Source: a virus. From it: a DNA stretch of 32,448 bases. The notes below the pieces were generated by a model. It made no database searches. It saw only the letters and a program-made list of their open reading frames with translations, and was not told the origin of the DNA. The stretch covers positions 1-32,448 of IMG/VR virus record IMGVR_UViG_3300044941_000421; one strand, given 5' to 3'. Numbering within the stretch: the stretch's first letter is position 1; each line of letters starts with the position of its first letter. The translations under genes were made by a program, and so were the position numbers. Below are positions 14,021-23,012 of this stretch, piece after piece.

Positions 14021-17000
14021 ATGGCATCAACTGTTATTGTCGCAGCCTCTGGTTTAGTTACATCTCCAAATGAACTAAACCGCCCAGAGGGATCATTAAC
14101 TGAAGCAAAAAATGTTGTTATCAAAAGAGACGGAATCATCGAGCAGCGTCGAGGATTTAAGCTCTATGGTGATCGTCTTCCTTTAAATACACAACGAGTT
14201 AAACAAATGAAATTTTATCGAAACCGACTTATTCGCCACTATGCCAATAAGTTACAGTATGATTCTAATGGTCTCGGTAAAATGGTTGATTTTTCCGGTA
14301 TAGTCGAAGAAGCAGAGACTAACAATAGATTAAAATTTGTTGAATCAAATGGAAATTTATATTTTACAACAAAAGATGGAATTAAAAAGATTTCCGCCAA
14401 ATTAGCCGCAGATTTAGGGTTGGCGGAAATTGAATCATCTGGTGCACCCAAGGCTTTAGATATAAAGGCAGAATTGGTTATTACCGATAATCTTCAGACA
14501 GGGTTTTTGCCGCAAGATTCAACGATTGCGTATCGAGTTGTTTGGAATAAAAAAGATCGAAATGATAATCTTCTAACTGGCTCCCCCTCTCAACGCGGTA
14601 TTGTTATTTTTCCAATGGCTCAGGTGATTGTTCGAGATACAATGAGAGTATTGAGCACTTTGGATAGTCTTCAAAATACCCCATTAACGGCAGCAAGAAT
14701 CAATGACAAAAACTATATCGATACACTAAAGCTTACCTTAGCTTCAACACCAACACAAATTAGAACGAATTTAATTGCGTTGGCTGCTAAAATAGATAAT
14801 GATATTTTTATAGCCGACCAAGCTTCAGTAGCTCCTTTGCAAATTGTTTCAGCTTCAATTACTAGCGGTATCTGTACTATTACTTTTACTGGTGGAACAG
14901 TTACAGACTATTTGAGTGTAGGTAAAATAATTGATCTAAAGGGATTTAATTTAACCCCAAGTGGTACTTTGGATGGAAAACAGGTTGTTGTAACTGCAAC
15001 TGCAACACAAATAACTTTCAATACGACTCAAACCGGAACAGTGACTCTTGTTTCTCCGGAAATTCGTTATAGAGAGTACAGAGAAATACCGAATCCCGTA
15101 ACTCCTTCAGTCCCAGCTTCGCATTTGGATTTAGAATCGCTTCAAGAATATCTTGACACAATTATTCAAAAACTTCAGTCTGAGCCAACAAGTATCATTT
15201 CAACTGCTGACCAGACTCTTATAGATGATTTGGATTTAACAACCACAGCAACCACAAAAATCACCTTTGCCATACCACGAGGTATTACAACCGAACATTT
15301 CTATCAGGTATATCGTTCCACAATTGCTCAAGCGACGGGAACTGCGGTTTTAGATGATCTTAGTCCTAATGATGAGCTTCAATTGGTGATGGAAGGCTAT
15401 CCAACTTCCCAACAGATTGATGATGGAAAGATTACACTAGACGATATTACACCAGAGGCTTTTCGTGGCGAAAACTTATACACCAATGCATCTAGTGGAG
15501 CTGGGATTCTTCAAGCCAACGATCAGCCTCCTTTTGCTAAGGATGTTGCTAAATATAAAGGGTCGGTATTTTTTGCTAATACAAGAACCAAACAACGTCT
15601 TGAATTAAATTTGCTTGGTGTTCAGCAAATGATTAACGATTTTGATAATAATTCAATCACACCTAAAATAACCATAACCAATGGCACCACAACGAATACT
15701 TATAATTTTGTAACTGGTCAACAGGAAATAACTTCAGTTACTACTGTGGCTGATGTTTCTAATAGTTTAAATGGTAAATCATTTAAGCTAAATACAGCAA
15801 AAGGAAAAAAATATCGCATTTATTTTGAAACAACCACTGCATCTGATCCATCAGGACCAGGAGAAACTGGTGTTAAAGTAAAAATTGCAACAAATGCAAC
15901 AGCAACGGTAGTAGCTAAGGCTCTATCCAATAAAATTTCCACACTATTAGATGATTTTAGTTCTTCATACACAGGAGCTGTTGTTGAAATTGTTGATTTA
16001 AATTTTGGGGAAGTAATTGATTCTGTTGATGTGGACTCTGGATTTACAATTAACGTTACACAACAGGGAAGTGGTGAAAAAATTCAATCCCAGGTTACAG
16101 AGTTCACATTGGTAGCCGGAGCTAATTACGTCAACTCTGGTACATCGGATTATGTCACCATAAATACACCCGGAGATCAAAACCGATTTGTTATTGCTTT
16201 TAAGAGAACCGGTTCGACTTTACCAAACATTCCTAATAAAACTCTTCTTCAAGTGAACGTAACTGGTACAGAAACTGCTGCTCAAATGGCAACAAAATTT
16301 GCTGATATTCTTCCATCGAATCTATTTGAAACCGAGGTTGCGGGCAATGTGGTGACTGTCACAAATAAGCAATTTGGTCAATGCACCAATGCAACAGAAG
16401 TTGTTGCGGATTCCGGGTTTTTAGTTTCAACGGAAGTTGTCGGAGGAATCGATATACTTCTATCAACGGCTCCATCTCCGGCTCAAGCGGTGGATAATAC
16501 AGCTCGATCATTGGTTGAAGTTATTAATAGAAATAAAGGCGAAATAGTTTATGCTTACTATTTATCCGGAGCTTTTGATGTTCCTGGTAAAATGTTTTTA
16601 GAGGCTCGATCTTTAAATGATCTTGATCCATTTTATGTTTCTTCCAATAATGATGTAACTGGTCTTTCATTTAGCCCTGAAATTGGTCCAGATGTACTAA
16701 TTTCAACCATCAGTACTGGTACCTCTACTGTGACCATCACAACAGCTACAGCTCACGGTTTGGAGACAGGAGATGAAATAGTTATTTCTTCCAGTAACTC
16801 TTCTCCGTCGATTGATGGAATTTATAGGGTTAATGTCACGAACTCTACAACTTTTACTATATCGGCTTATGTCGGTGTAGCAGGAAATATTGGATCGATT
16901 GTGCGTAAATCAGTTGCTTTAAAATCTGAGAATGAACAAAAGGTTAATAGAATTTACTACTCAAAAGCAGATCAACCTGAAGCTGTGCCAATTGTTAATT

Positions 17001-18661
17001 ATTTCGATTTGGGTTCTTCAGATAGGGCTATTTTAAGAATTTTTGCCCTACGAGATTCTTTGTTTGTTTTTAAAGAAGATGGTCTTTATCGGGTTTCTGG
17101 TGAAGGTGCTCCATTTCAATCTAGTTTGTTTGATAACTCATTTATTCTTCTTGCTCCAGATTCTGTGGGAGTTTGTCAGAACGTTATTTACGCTTGGACG
17201 ACTCAAGGGATTCAGTCCTTGACGGAAGGTGGAGCATCGGTTATTTCTCGACCAATTGACAACATTATTTTAAAAACACAGTCAGCATCATTCCCGCATT
17301 TTAAAACGGCAACTTGGGGAATCGGCTACGAATCCGACAACTCTTACTTGGTATTTACTGTGAAAAATCCAGCCGATGTCAATTCAACAATTGCATATCG
17401 TTATTCTACATTAACTAATACTTGGACGGTTTACGATAAGGCAAGTATTTGTGGTGCTATTGGAACTTTAGATGATAAATTATATTTGGGTGCTCAAGAC
17501 GTTGCTTATACTGAAATTGAAAGAAAGGATTTCTCCAGACTTGATTATGCCGATCGTGAATATATAACTACTTTAAGCAATAATAAAATTCTAGGTAAGA
17601 AAATTATTGTACCGAGTGTAACAAATTTTGAAATTGGTGACGTTATTGTCCAAGATCAAACAGTTACTATATATAAATATAATCAACTTCTTGAAAAACT
17701 AGACCTTGATCCCGGGCCAGCAGATAATAACTATTTAAACACACTAAAAGCCAGTCAGGGAAATAATTTGCGTACAAAACTAGAGCTTTTAGCGACTAAA
17801 TTAGATAACGATGCAAATATTGTCGCCAATAATTTCTCAAGTTTAATTGGAACCAAAAGTGGAACAGCAACCTTCATCGACGACGGAGAACCGACTGTAA
17901 TTACTTCAAATAACCACGGATTGATTACAGGAAGAATTGTAAAAATTACGGATAGTGATTCGCAGCCAATCATTGATGGTACTTATGCAGTGACGGTAAT
18001 TAATGCTAACCAATTTAGTATTCCACTATTTGTCAATGTTGAAGGTACTACGGCAGATTGGGAAACGGTTGATGATGATTTTGATGATCTTAAAACGTGC
18101 TTTAACAAAATTGTGTCAGTTTTAAATGACGATACCGGTGTAAGTTTTAGTAACTATAGCTTAATAACCGAAAATACAATTCAAGAAGCCATTATTACAA
18201 ATATAAACAAAATAACCAAAGAGTTGACAGTTAATTTGACTTTGGATTTTATTGTTGGGGAAGCTACTGTTTTTAAAGCGATTAAATCAAGTATCACTTA
18301 TTCTCCCAGTACTTTTGGTGATCCATTGAATTTAAAACACATAAGAGAAGCGACTTTGATGTTTGAAACTCGAAATTTAACTTCCGGAGAATTGGCTTTT
18401 GCTACCGATCTGCTTCCTGAATTTATTAAAATTCCTTTTAAATTAGATGGAAATGGCGTATTTGGTCATAATGAATTCGGAGAAGGATTTTTTGGGGGGC
18501 TATCTAATGCGGCTCCTCTTAGAACATATATTCCTCGTCAATGTCAAAGATGCCGCTTTATTATTGGAAAATTTAGTCACACTGTGGCTAGGGAAAACTG
18601 GAGACTACTTGGTATGACTTTGACAGGTGAAATTGGACAATCAACAAGGGCATTTAGATAA
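14021..18661 (+). CDS. Tail nozzle / packaged-DNA stabilisation-type protein, greatly enlarged
   Basis: At 1546 residues this is about twice the size of T7 gp12 and three times that of P22 gp10. The N-terminus (GLVTSPNELNRPEGSL, EAKNVVIKRDGIIEQRRGF) and C-terminus (LKHIREATLMFETRNLTSGE, FGHNEFGEGFFGG, RCRFIIGKFSHTVARENW) carry the hallmark pattern of podovirus nozzle proteins, predicted beta-propellers forming the distal tail tube. The extra length comes from inserted modules: a helix-beta-helix unit at about 213-385 repeated at about 1223-1390, another beta unit at about 895-963, and two alpha/beta units near 620-690 and 745-815. The beta units with HGL-tGd, IdG-Y-V and F-I strands resemble an E1-type FCCH domain. 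The start is ATG at 14021 after AAGGGAAC. Confidence 0.75.
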   Translation: MASTVIVAASGLVTSPNELNRPEGSLTEAKNVVIKRDGIIEQRRGFKLYGDRLPLNTQRVKQMKFYRNRLIRHYANKLQYDSNGLGKMVDFSGIVEEAETNNRLKFVESNGNLYFTTKDGIKKISAKLAADLGLAEIESSGAPKALDIKAELVITDNLQTGFLPQDSTIAYRVVWNKKDRNDNLLTGSPSQRGIVIFPMAQVIVRDTMRVLSTLDSLQNTPLTAARINDKNYIDTLKLTLASTPTQIRTNLIALAAKIDNDIFIADQASVAPLQIVSASITSGICTITFTGGTVTDYLSVGKIIDLKGFNLTPSGTLDGKQVVVTATATQITFNTTQTGTVTLVSPEIRYREYREIPNPVTPSVPASHLDLESLQEYLDTIIQKLQSEPTSIISTADQTLIDDLDLTTTATTKITFAIPRGITTEHFYQVYRSTIAQATGTAVLDDLSPNDELQLVMEGYPTSQQIDDGKITLDDITPEAFRGENLYTNASSGAGILQANDQPPFAKDVAKYKGSVFFANTRTKQRLELNLLGVQQMINDFDNNSITPKITITNGTTTNTYNFVTGQQEITSVTTVADVSNSLNGKSFKLNTAKGKKYRIYFETTTASDPSGPGETGVKVKIATNATATVVAKALSNKISTLLDDFSSSYTGAVVEIVDLNFGEVIDSVDVDSGFTINVTQQGSGEKIQSQVTEFTLVAGANYVNSGTSDYVTINTPGDQNRFVIAFKRTGSTLPNIPNKTLLQVNVTGTETAAQMATKFADILPSNLFETEVAGNVVTVTNKQFGQCTNATEVVADSGFLVSTEVVGGIDILLSTAPSPAQAVDNTARSLVEVINRNKGEIVYAYYLSGAFDVPGKMFLEARSLNDLDPFYVSSNNDVTGLSFSPEIGPDVLISTISTGTSTVTITTATAHGLETGDEIVISSSNSSPSIDGIYRVNVTNSTTFTISAYVGVAGNIGSIVRKSVALKSENEQKVNRIYYSKADQPEAVPIVNYFDLGSSDRAILRIFALRDSLFVFKEDGLYRVSGEGAPFQSSLFDNSFILLAPDSVGVCQNVIYAWTTQGIQSLTEGGASVISRPIDNIILKTQSASFPHFKTATWGIGYESDNSYLVFTVKNPADVNSTIAYRYSTLTNTWTVYDKASICGAIGTLDDKLYLGAQDVAYTEIERKDFSRLDYADREYITTLSNNKILGKKIIVPSVTNFEIGDVIVQDQTVTIYKYNQLLEKLDLDPGPADNNYLNTLKASQGNNLRTKLELLATKLDNDANIVANNFSSLIGTKSGTATFIDDGEPTVITSNNHGLITGRIVKITDSDSQPIIDGTYAVTVINANQFSIPLFVNVEGTTADWETVDDDFDDLKTCFNKIVSVLNDDTGVSFSNYSLITENTIQEAIITNINKITKELTVNLTLDFIVGEATVFKAIKSSITYSPSTFGDPLNLKHIREATLMFETRNLTSGELAFATDLLPEFIKIPFKLDGNGVFGHNEFGEGFFGGLSNAAPLRTYIPRQCQRCRFIIGKFSHTVARENWRLLGMTLTGEIGQSTRAFR

Positions 18662-19074
18662 TGAGATTACCTAGTTATCGAAGAATAATGACTCAAGATT
18701 ACCCCGATGAAAATAAGGAGCTTATTGAAAAGCTTAGCAGGGTTGTTAATGATTCTTTTGAATCTCTTTATGAGGCTTTAAACAAGCGTTTAAGTTTTAG
18801 TGATAATATTGCCTGTACGGTTCGAGATGTGGACGTTATTGTTGATTCTAACGGGGATGTGATAGGTCAAGTGGGGTTTCCGACAGATTTACCAACCACC
18901 AATGTAACTGGTTGTATTTGCGTAAGAGCACAAAACCTAACAAATTCAAGTATTTATCCGACAGGCACTCCATTTATTAATTTTATTCAATTAAATGATT
19001 TTGTTAGGATTTTAAATGTGTCTAATCTTCAGGCTAATAATCGCTATAGGCTTAGAATTATTGCATTAAATTAA
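18661..19074 (+). CDS. Small conserved-type tail protein following the nozzle
   Basis: The 137-residue product has its ATG overlapping the nozzle stop by one base (TAATG). The pattern is an N-terminal helical segment (DENKELIEKLSRVVNDSFESLYEALN), then a compact beta domain with VDSNGDVIGQVGF and a final LQANNRYRLRIIAL strand. Similar small proteins commonly sit directly after the nozzle gene in large podoviruses, where they may attach fibres or plug the nozzle. I recall the pattern but no proven function. No membrane or signal segment is present. Confidence 0.55.
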   Translation: MRLPSYRRIMTQDYPDENKELIEKLSRVVNDSFESLYEALNKRLSFSDNIACTVRDVDVIVDSNGDVIGQVGFPTDLPTTNVTGCICVRAQNLTNSSIYPTGTPFINFIQLNDFVRILNVSNLQANNRYRLRIIALN

Positions 19075-19080
19075 CAACTA
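19071..19080 (+). promoter_or_regulatory. TTAACAACTA intergenic element, copy 5
   Basis: The element embeds the stop codon of the 137-residue gene and is 21 bases from the start of the Hint-domain protein, with AGAGGATTAATTAAA between. The short spacing leaves little untranslated leader if transcription begins within or just after it. Confidence 0.35.
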
Positions 19081-19101
19081 TTTAACAGAGGATTAATTAA
19101 A

Positions 19102-21381
19102 ATGCTTCCACCAAACAATAGAAATCTCAAAGGCAGCGGGTTTGTAAATTTAAATCGAGTGCTTCAAGCCAATCGAGGAAATAAATTAGGCGAGACTGTA
19201 GCTAGTGGTGTTCAACAAGTTGGACAAAATATTAGACAACAAACACAACAAGCGCAACAGTCCTTTCAGACAGAAGCTGAAAAAAATCGTCTCGATAGTG
19301 AACAAAGCAAACAGGAAAGAGCTAATATTTTAGGTCGTTTTAATTCTCAAACAAATCAACAGGAAAATTCAGATTTAAATAGACCTCGAGCAACAGTTGG
19401 AGTGGCTCAGAGCGGAGTCGACCGCACCACTCAAACTCCTGTGTCTGGTAATCAAGCAAATAATACACAAACTCCAGTATCTGGTGTTCAGGTTAATACT
19501 GCACAGCCCCAATCTGGGTTTACGCCGGTTTCAGATGAAGAAGTCAATAAATTCGCTAGATTTCGATCCGGAGCATATTCAGGTCCACGTGAATTACAAG
19601 ATATTGATCAATTAGCCGGCCAAGCCATGGATGCCGAGCAAGTCGGTCAGCTTACTCGATCAACTGGCGGTCGTCAAGAGCTTTTGAGAAGATTTGTTGG
19701 CGGACAAGATTATAATCAAGGTAAGCAAATGTTGGATACTGCCTTGTTGGGGTTAACAGGTCAAAAGGGATTAGCACAAGCTCGTCGAGAAACTAGAGGG
19801 CTTAGTGAGGAACTTGCTCGAGCTAATGAGTCAGCTAGTCAGTATGCGCAGGAGTTAGCAAATAGAGCAAATATTTTCGGACAAGAAACAAGGGAACAGT
19901 TACAGCAAACACGCAACCCGATAATGAGTGGAATTGAAGATCGAGTAAAAACAGTTCAGGAGCAAGAGGCGCAAAAACAAGAAAGATTCCAAAGAGTTCA
20001 GGATATTATTTCTGGAAAAGGGGATTTTGCAAACATTCCACAAGAACAACGCGCTATTTTGGGTTTGAATGCCGCAGCTGAAGCTAATTTGCTTTCACAA
20101 GATGATGTTCAAGCTCTTGTGGGGCAAGGAGCTTTGCTTCAAAGAGGTTTAAACGTTGGGGCAGATATTGCTTCATTGGTTGGTGAGAGATTAAGATTTA
20201 ATCAAGCTCAAAATTTAAATAAAGCCGGATTGGCTACTGATGAGGAAAGAGCCAAGCTAATGGCTTTAAATCGTCTGTCGGGCGGTTTGGATTCAGATTT
20301 TGAATTTGCCGGTCAAGACGGTAGATTTCAAGCTGGAGCCTCTCGCTTTGATTATGATTCATTAAATCGAGAAATTCAGAGACTAGAGGATGAAAAAGCT
20401 CGAAATGATGCTGCTTATCGAGCTAAGTTAGAAGAAGAAAGAAAGGAGCGAGAAAAGTTTTTTAACCGGATGGTTACTGGGTATGGTCAAGGGATTTCTT
20501 CCGGCTTTGACTACGCAGGTGGAGCACTTCAACCTATTTTAAGTCCAGGTGAATTTTTATCCAATCCAATTGGAAACGCTGCGGAAACTGGACGTAAAGG
20601 AATTGAGGCAATAGAAGGGTTTGCGAAAGCTGGAATTAATCAGCCATTAGCCTTGCAAGAGGGGCTTTTAAAATTAAATATTGGTGGTAAATCTTTGGCT
20701 GATACAGAAGTTGGTAAAGCATTATTAAAAATGAACGAAGGGTATGGTAATTTAGTAAATAAAAATTTAGATTACGGTTTTGATGTGGCAAAACAATTCC
20801 TCAATAAACCAATCGATGCCACTGGGCGAGTGGTTGGTGATGTTGGTAGAACAATTGGCGGTATTGGGCAAAGTATAGGCGGTGCTGTGTCTAGTGTTGG
20901 AAAAAAATTTAAAAAATGGTTTTGTTTTGGTCCCAATACTCAAGTGTTGATGGCTAATGGAAAATATAAGAAAATTAAAGATGTTTTTGTTGGTGAAGAG
21001 GTTGCGTTGGGGGGGAAAGTCATTTCAAACGGAGAAGCCCTCGCTACTGATTTATATCAATATGGTGATGTAAAAGTTACTGGCGGTCATGCTGTTTTTG
21101 AAAATGGAAAATGGAAGCGAGTTTCGGATTCTCAAAAATCATATCCAATAGGCACTGATGAATCAGTGGTTTATCCTATAGTCACTGAAAATCACCTAAT
21201 TGTAACTAAAAATCAAGTGTGGGCGGATGCTTTTGAAACTGATAATTTTAAAACTCCGGATGAATATAGTTTAGAGGTTTTGAATCAAAATAAGCCAAGA
21301 AATCGTAAATTGCAGCGATTTGTCGAGGAATATTTTGGTAAAGATCCAAATCAATTTGAAAAAATTAAAACACCATTTTAA
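19102..21381 (+). CDS. Internal/tail virion protein ending in a Hint (intein-like) domain
   Basis: The 759-residue protein has a Gln-rich disordered N-terminus (to about 150), a segment FRSGAYSGPRELQDIDQLA with a later YNQGKQMLDTALLGL that I associate with large phage tail or internal proteins, and coiled coils (about 220-310 and 425-450). Residues 608-759 are a Hint domain: Cys608 in CFGPNTQVLMANGKYKKI (block A), VGEEVALGGKV, Thr660-Gly-Gly-His663 (block B TxxH) and a C-terminal NHLIVTKNQVWAD (697-709). Hint domains perform an N-S acyl shift at the first Cys and cleave or splice; here no C-terminal extein or terminal Asn follows, so C-terminal release rather than splicing is expected. It heads the ejection-protein-like block. 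Confidence 0.75.
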   Translation: MLPPNNRNLKGSGFVNLNRVLQANRGNKLGETVASGVQQVGQNIRQQTQQAQQSFQTEAEKNRLDSEQSKQERANILGRFNSQTNQQENSDLNRPRATVGVAQSGVDRTTQTPVSGNQANNTQTPVSGVQVNTAQPQSGFTPVSDEEVNKFARFRSGAYSGPRELQDIDQLAGQAMDAEQVGQLTRSTGGRQELLRRFVGGQDYNQGKQMLDTALLGLTGQKGLAQARRETRGLSEELARANESASQYAQELANRANIFGQETREQLQQTRNPIMSGIEDRVKTVQEQEAQKQERFQRVQDIISGKGDFANIPQEQRAILGLNAAAEANLLSQDDVQALVGQGALLQRGLNVGADIASLVGERLRFNQAQNLNKAGLATDEERAKLMALNRLSGGLDSDFEFAGQDGRFQAGASRFDYDSLNREIQRLEDEKARNDAAYRAKLEEERKEREKFFNRMVTGYGQGISSGFDYAGGALQPILSPGEFLSNPIGNAAETGRKGIEAIEGFAKAGINQPLALQEGLLKLNIGGKSLADTEVGKALLKMNEGYGNLVNKNLDYGFDVAKQFLNKPIDATGRVVGDVGRTIGGIGQSIGGAVSSVGKKFKKWFCFGPNTQVLMANGKYKKIKDVFVGEEVALGGKVISNGEALATDLYQYGDVKVTGGHAVFENGKWKRVSDSQKSYPIGTDESVVYPIVTENHLIVTKNQVWADAFETDNFKTPDEYSLEVLNQNKPRNRKLQRFVEEYFGKDPNQFEKIKTPF

Positions 21382-21396
21382 GTAGGAGAAATATAA

Positions 21397-22422
21397 GTGG
21401 AACCAATGACAATGATGGCTGTGGCTTCGGTTGCGGCTCCGGTTATAGGAGGATTAGTTGGAAATATAATGGGTGCTGGTGATCGTCGGCGCGCTCGAAG
21501 AATGATGGCAGCAGCACTTAGAGAACTACAATCAGTAGGACTTCCGCCTGATTTATCCAAAGAAATTATTTATCAGCAATTTCAGAGTGCTGGTATCCTA
21601 ACCCCTGAATTAGAACAAGATATTGAAGTTGCCGAATCTAGTGTTGCTAAATTAGAGGAGGATGAAGGACTTCGATCAGCTCAAAAGGAAGCTCTTAATA
21701 TCTTCCGTCAGCAAGGTAAGACTGGGTTTGGTCCAGAAGAAAGAGCGGCTTTCAACCAACTTCGTCAAGCCAATCAACAAGATATTGAAGCTAAAAGACA
21801 GCAAATTTTGGCTGACGCTAGACGTACTGGAATGGCTGGTTCCGGAGCTTCTTTGGTTGCTCAGCTTCAGGCTGCTCAGGCTGGAGCAGATCGAGCCTCT
21901 TCGGAGGGCGATCGTTTAGCTGCAATGATGGCTGAGCGCATTCGCTCAAGTGCTTCTGGGATGGCAGATGTTGCTTCTAGTGTGCGGGGTCAGGATTTCC
22001 AAGCTGAGATGGCAAGAAGGCAGGCTGAAGATGCTCGCAATATGTTCTTGGCTCAAAATTCAATAGCTCGTCAACGCGGTAACATTGACCGCTTAAATCA
22101 AGCACAACAAATGAATTTGTCGGAAAAACAACGAATTGCGGATGCTAATATACAAATGGCTAACGCCGAAAAACTTCGCCAAGTTCAAGCTCAGCGTGAT
22201 TACTGGCAGGATCGTTTAAGTTATGCTCAATCATTGGCGAATGCTCGATTGGGTCAAGCATCTCAGTATCAGAGCAGAGCGGCTGAAACAGCTGGAATGT
22301 TCCAAGGAATTGGTAGTGCCATTGGTGGTGGTATAAATGCTTATGCTAATATGCAAAATCAAAACCGAATGATGAGTTTGTTGGAAAAACAATATGGAGC
22401 ACAGCAACAGCAAAAACCTTAG
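21397..22422 (+). CDS. Internal virion protein with N-terminal membrane-like helix
   Basis: A GTG start is placed seven bases after AGGAGA; an ATG three codons in is too far from that site. The 341-residue protein has a hydrophobic Gly/Ala-rich helix (about 7-27), a basic patch (DRRRARR), then the segment VGLPPDLSKEII...AGILTPELEQD, and a long Ala/Gln/Arg-rich helical region (about 125-300) ending in another Gly-rich turn (GSAIGGGINAY). This composition is typical of podovirus internal proteins such as T7 gp14, which enter the host envelope on infection. I place it in the ejection set by architecture and position. Confidence 0.6.
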   Translation: MEPMTMMAVASVAAPVIGGLVGNIMGAGDRRRARRMMAAALRELQSVGLPPDLSKEIIYQQFQSAGILTPELEQDIEVAESSVAKLEEDEGLRSAQKEALNIFRQQGKTGFGPEERAAFNQLRQANQQDIEAKRQQILADARRTGMAGSGASLVAQLQAAQAGADRASSEGDRLAAMMAERIRSSASGMADVASSVRGQDFQAEMARRQAEDARNMFLAQNSIARQRGNIDRLNQAQQMNLSEKQRIADANIQMANAEKLRQVQAQRDYWQDRLSYAQSLANARLGQASQYQSRAAETAGMFQGIGSAIGGGINAYANMQNQNRMMSLLEKQYGAQQQQKP

Positions 22423-22463
22423 ACTTATAATTATACTGGAAATTCCAATATTCGAGGAATAGC

Positions 22464-23012
22464 ATGACGCAAGAAGAAAAATTACAAGCTCTCATGGAAC
22501 TTCTTGAGCAATCAAAGCAAGAATCACAAGCTCTTGAACCCACTGCTTTAATTCCCGATAAGATTGAAGGCAGCCCTAATATGACAAATAAAGTCAAACA
22601 GTTTGATGAAATAGCCGATGATTTAGCTCGGACATTAGGCGACGACGTTGTTGAAACTACTGTTTCTCAACCCAACAAGGAACTAGCTAAAAAGTATTTG
22701 ACGGAAGCTCGTACTCGAGCTATGTTTAAGAATGCTAATCCAGAAATGTATGGTAAATTGGGTCGGGAAGCTCTGGATAATGCTAAAAAAACATTGGGGG
22801 TTTTGAGTAATAAAGCAGTTAAAACTGGAGCTAAGGCTCTTTCTGGTATTGGTATGTTAATGGAACCTTTTGATGCAGAAGCTGCTGGTCCCATAGCTGG
22901 TTCTGATTCAGAAATTATTGAAAATCCACAATATCCATTGGAGCTGCGTCAAGCCGCTATGAAGCGCATGAAAGACAAATATCTAAAACCAAAAGAGGAA
23001 TTAGATGAGTAA
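22464..23012 (+). CDS. Putative internal virion protein, small
   Basis: The 182-residue product starts behind GAGGAATAGC. It is helical and charged at the N-terminus (EEKLQALMELLEQSKQES), with a short hydrophobic segment near 127-145 (ALSGIGMLMEPFDAEAAG) and a basic/acidic tail. The hydrophobic segment resembles ones in the next gene and in the 26866 gene. It overlaps the next gene by eight bases, so the two are probably co-translated. The function is unknown; an envelope-entering ejection component is the likeliest role given the context. Confidence 0.5.
   Translation: MTQEEKLQALMELLEQSKQESQALEPTALIPDKIEGSPNMTNKVKQFDEIADDLARTLGDDVVETTVSQPNKELAKKYLTEARTRAMFKNANPEMYGKLGREALDNAKKTLGVLSNKAVKTGAKALSGIGMLMEPFDAEAAGPIAGSDSEIIENPQYPLELRQAAMKRMKDKYLKPKEELDE

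Noticed and set aside
18661-19074. A frameshifted extension of the nozzle protein.
   Set aside because: The TAATG overlap, separate fold pattern and the common occurrence of a small gene at this position support an independent gene.
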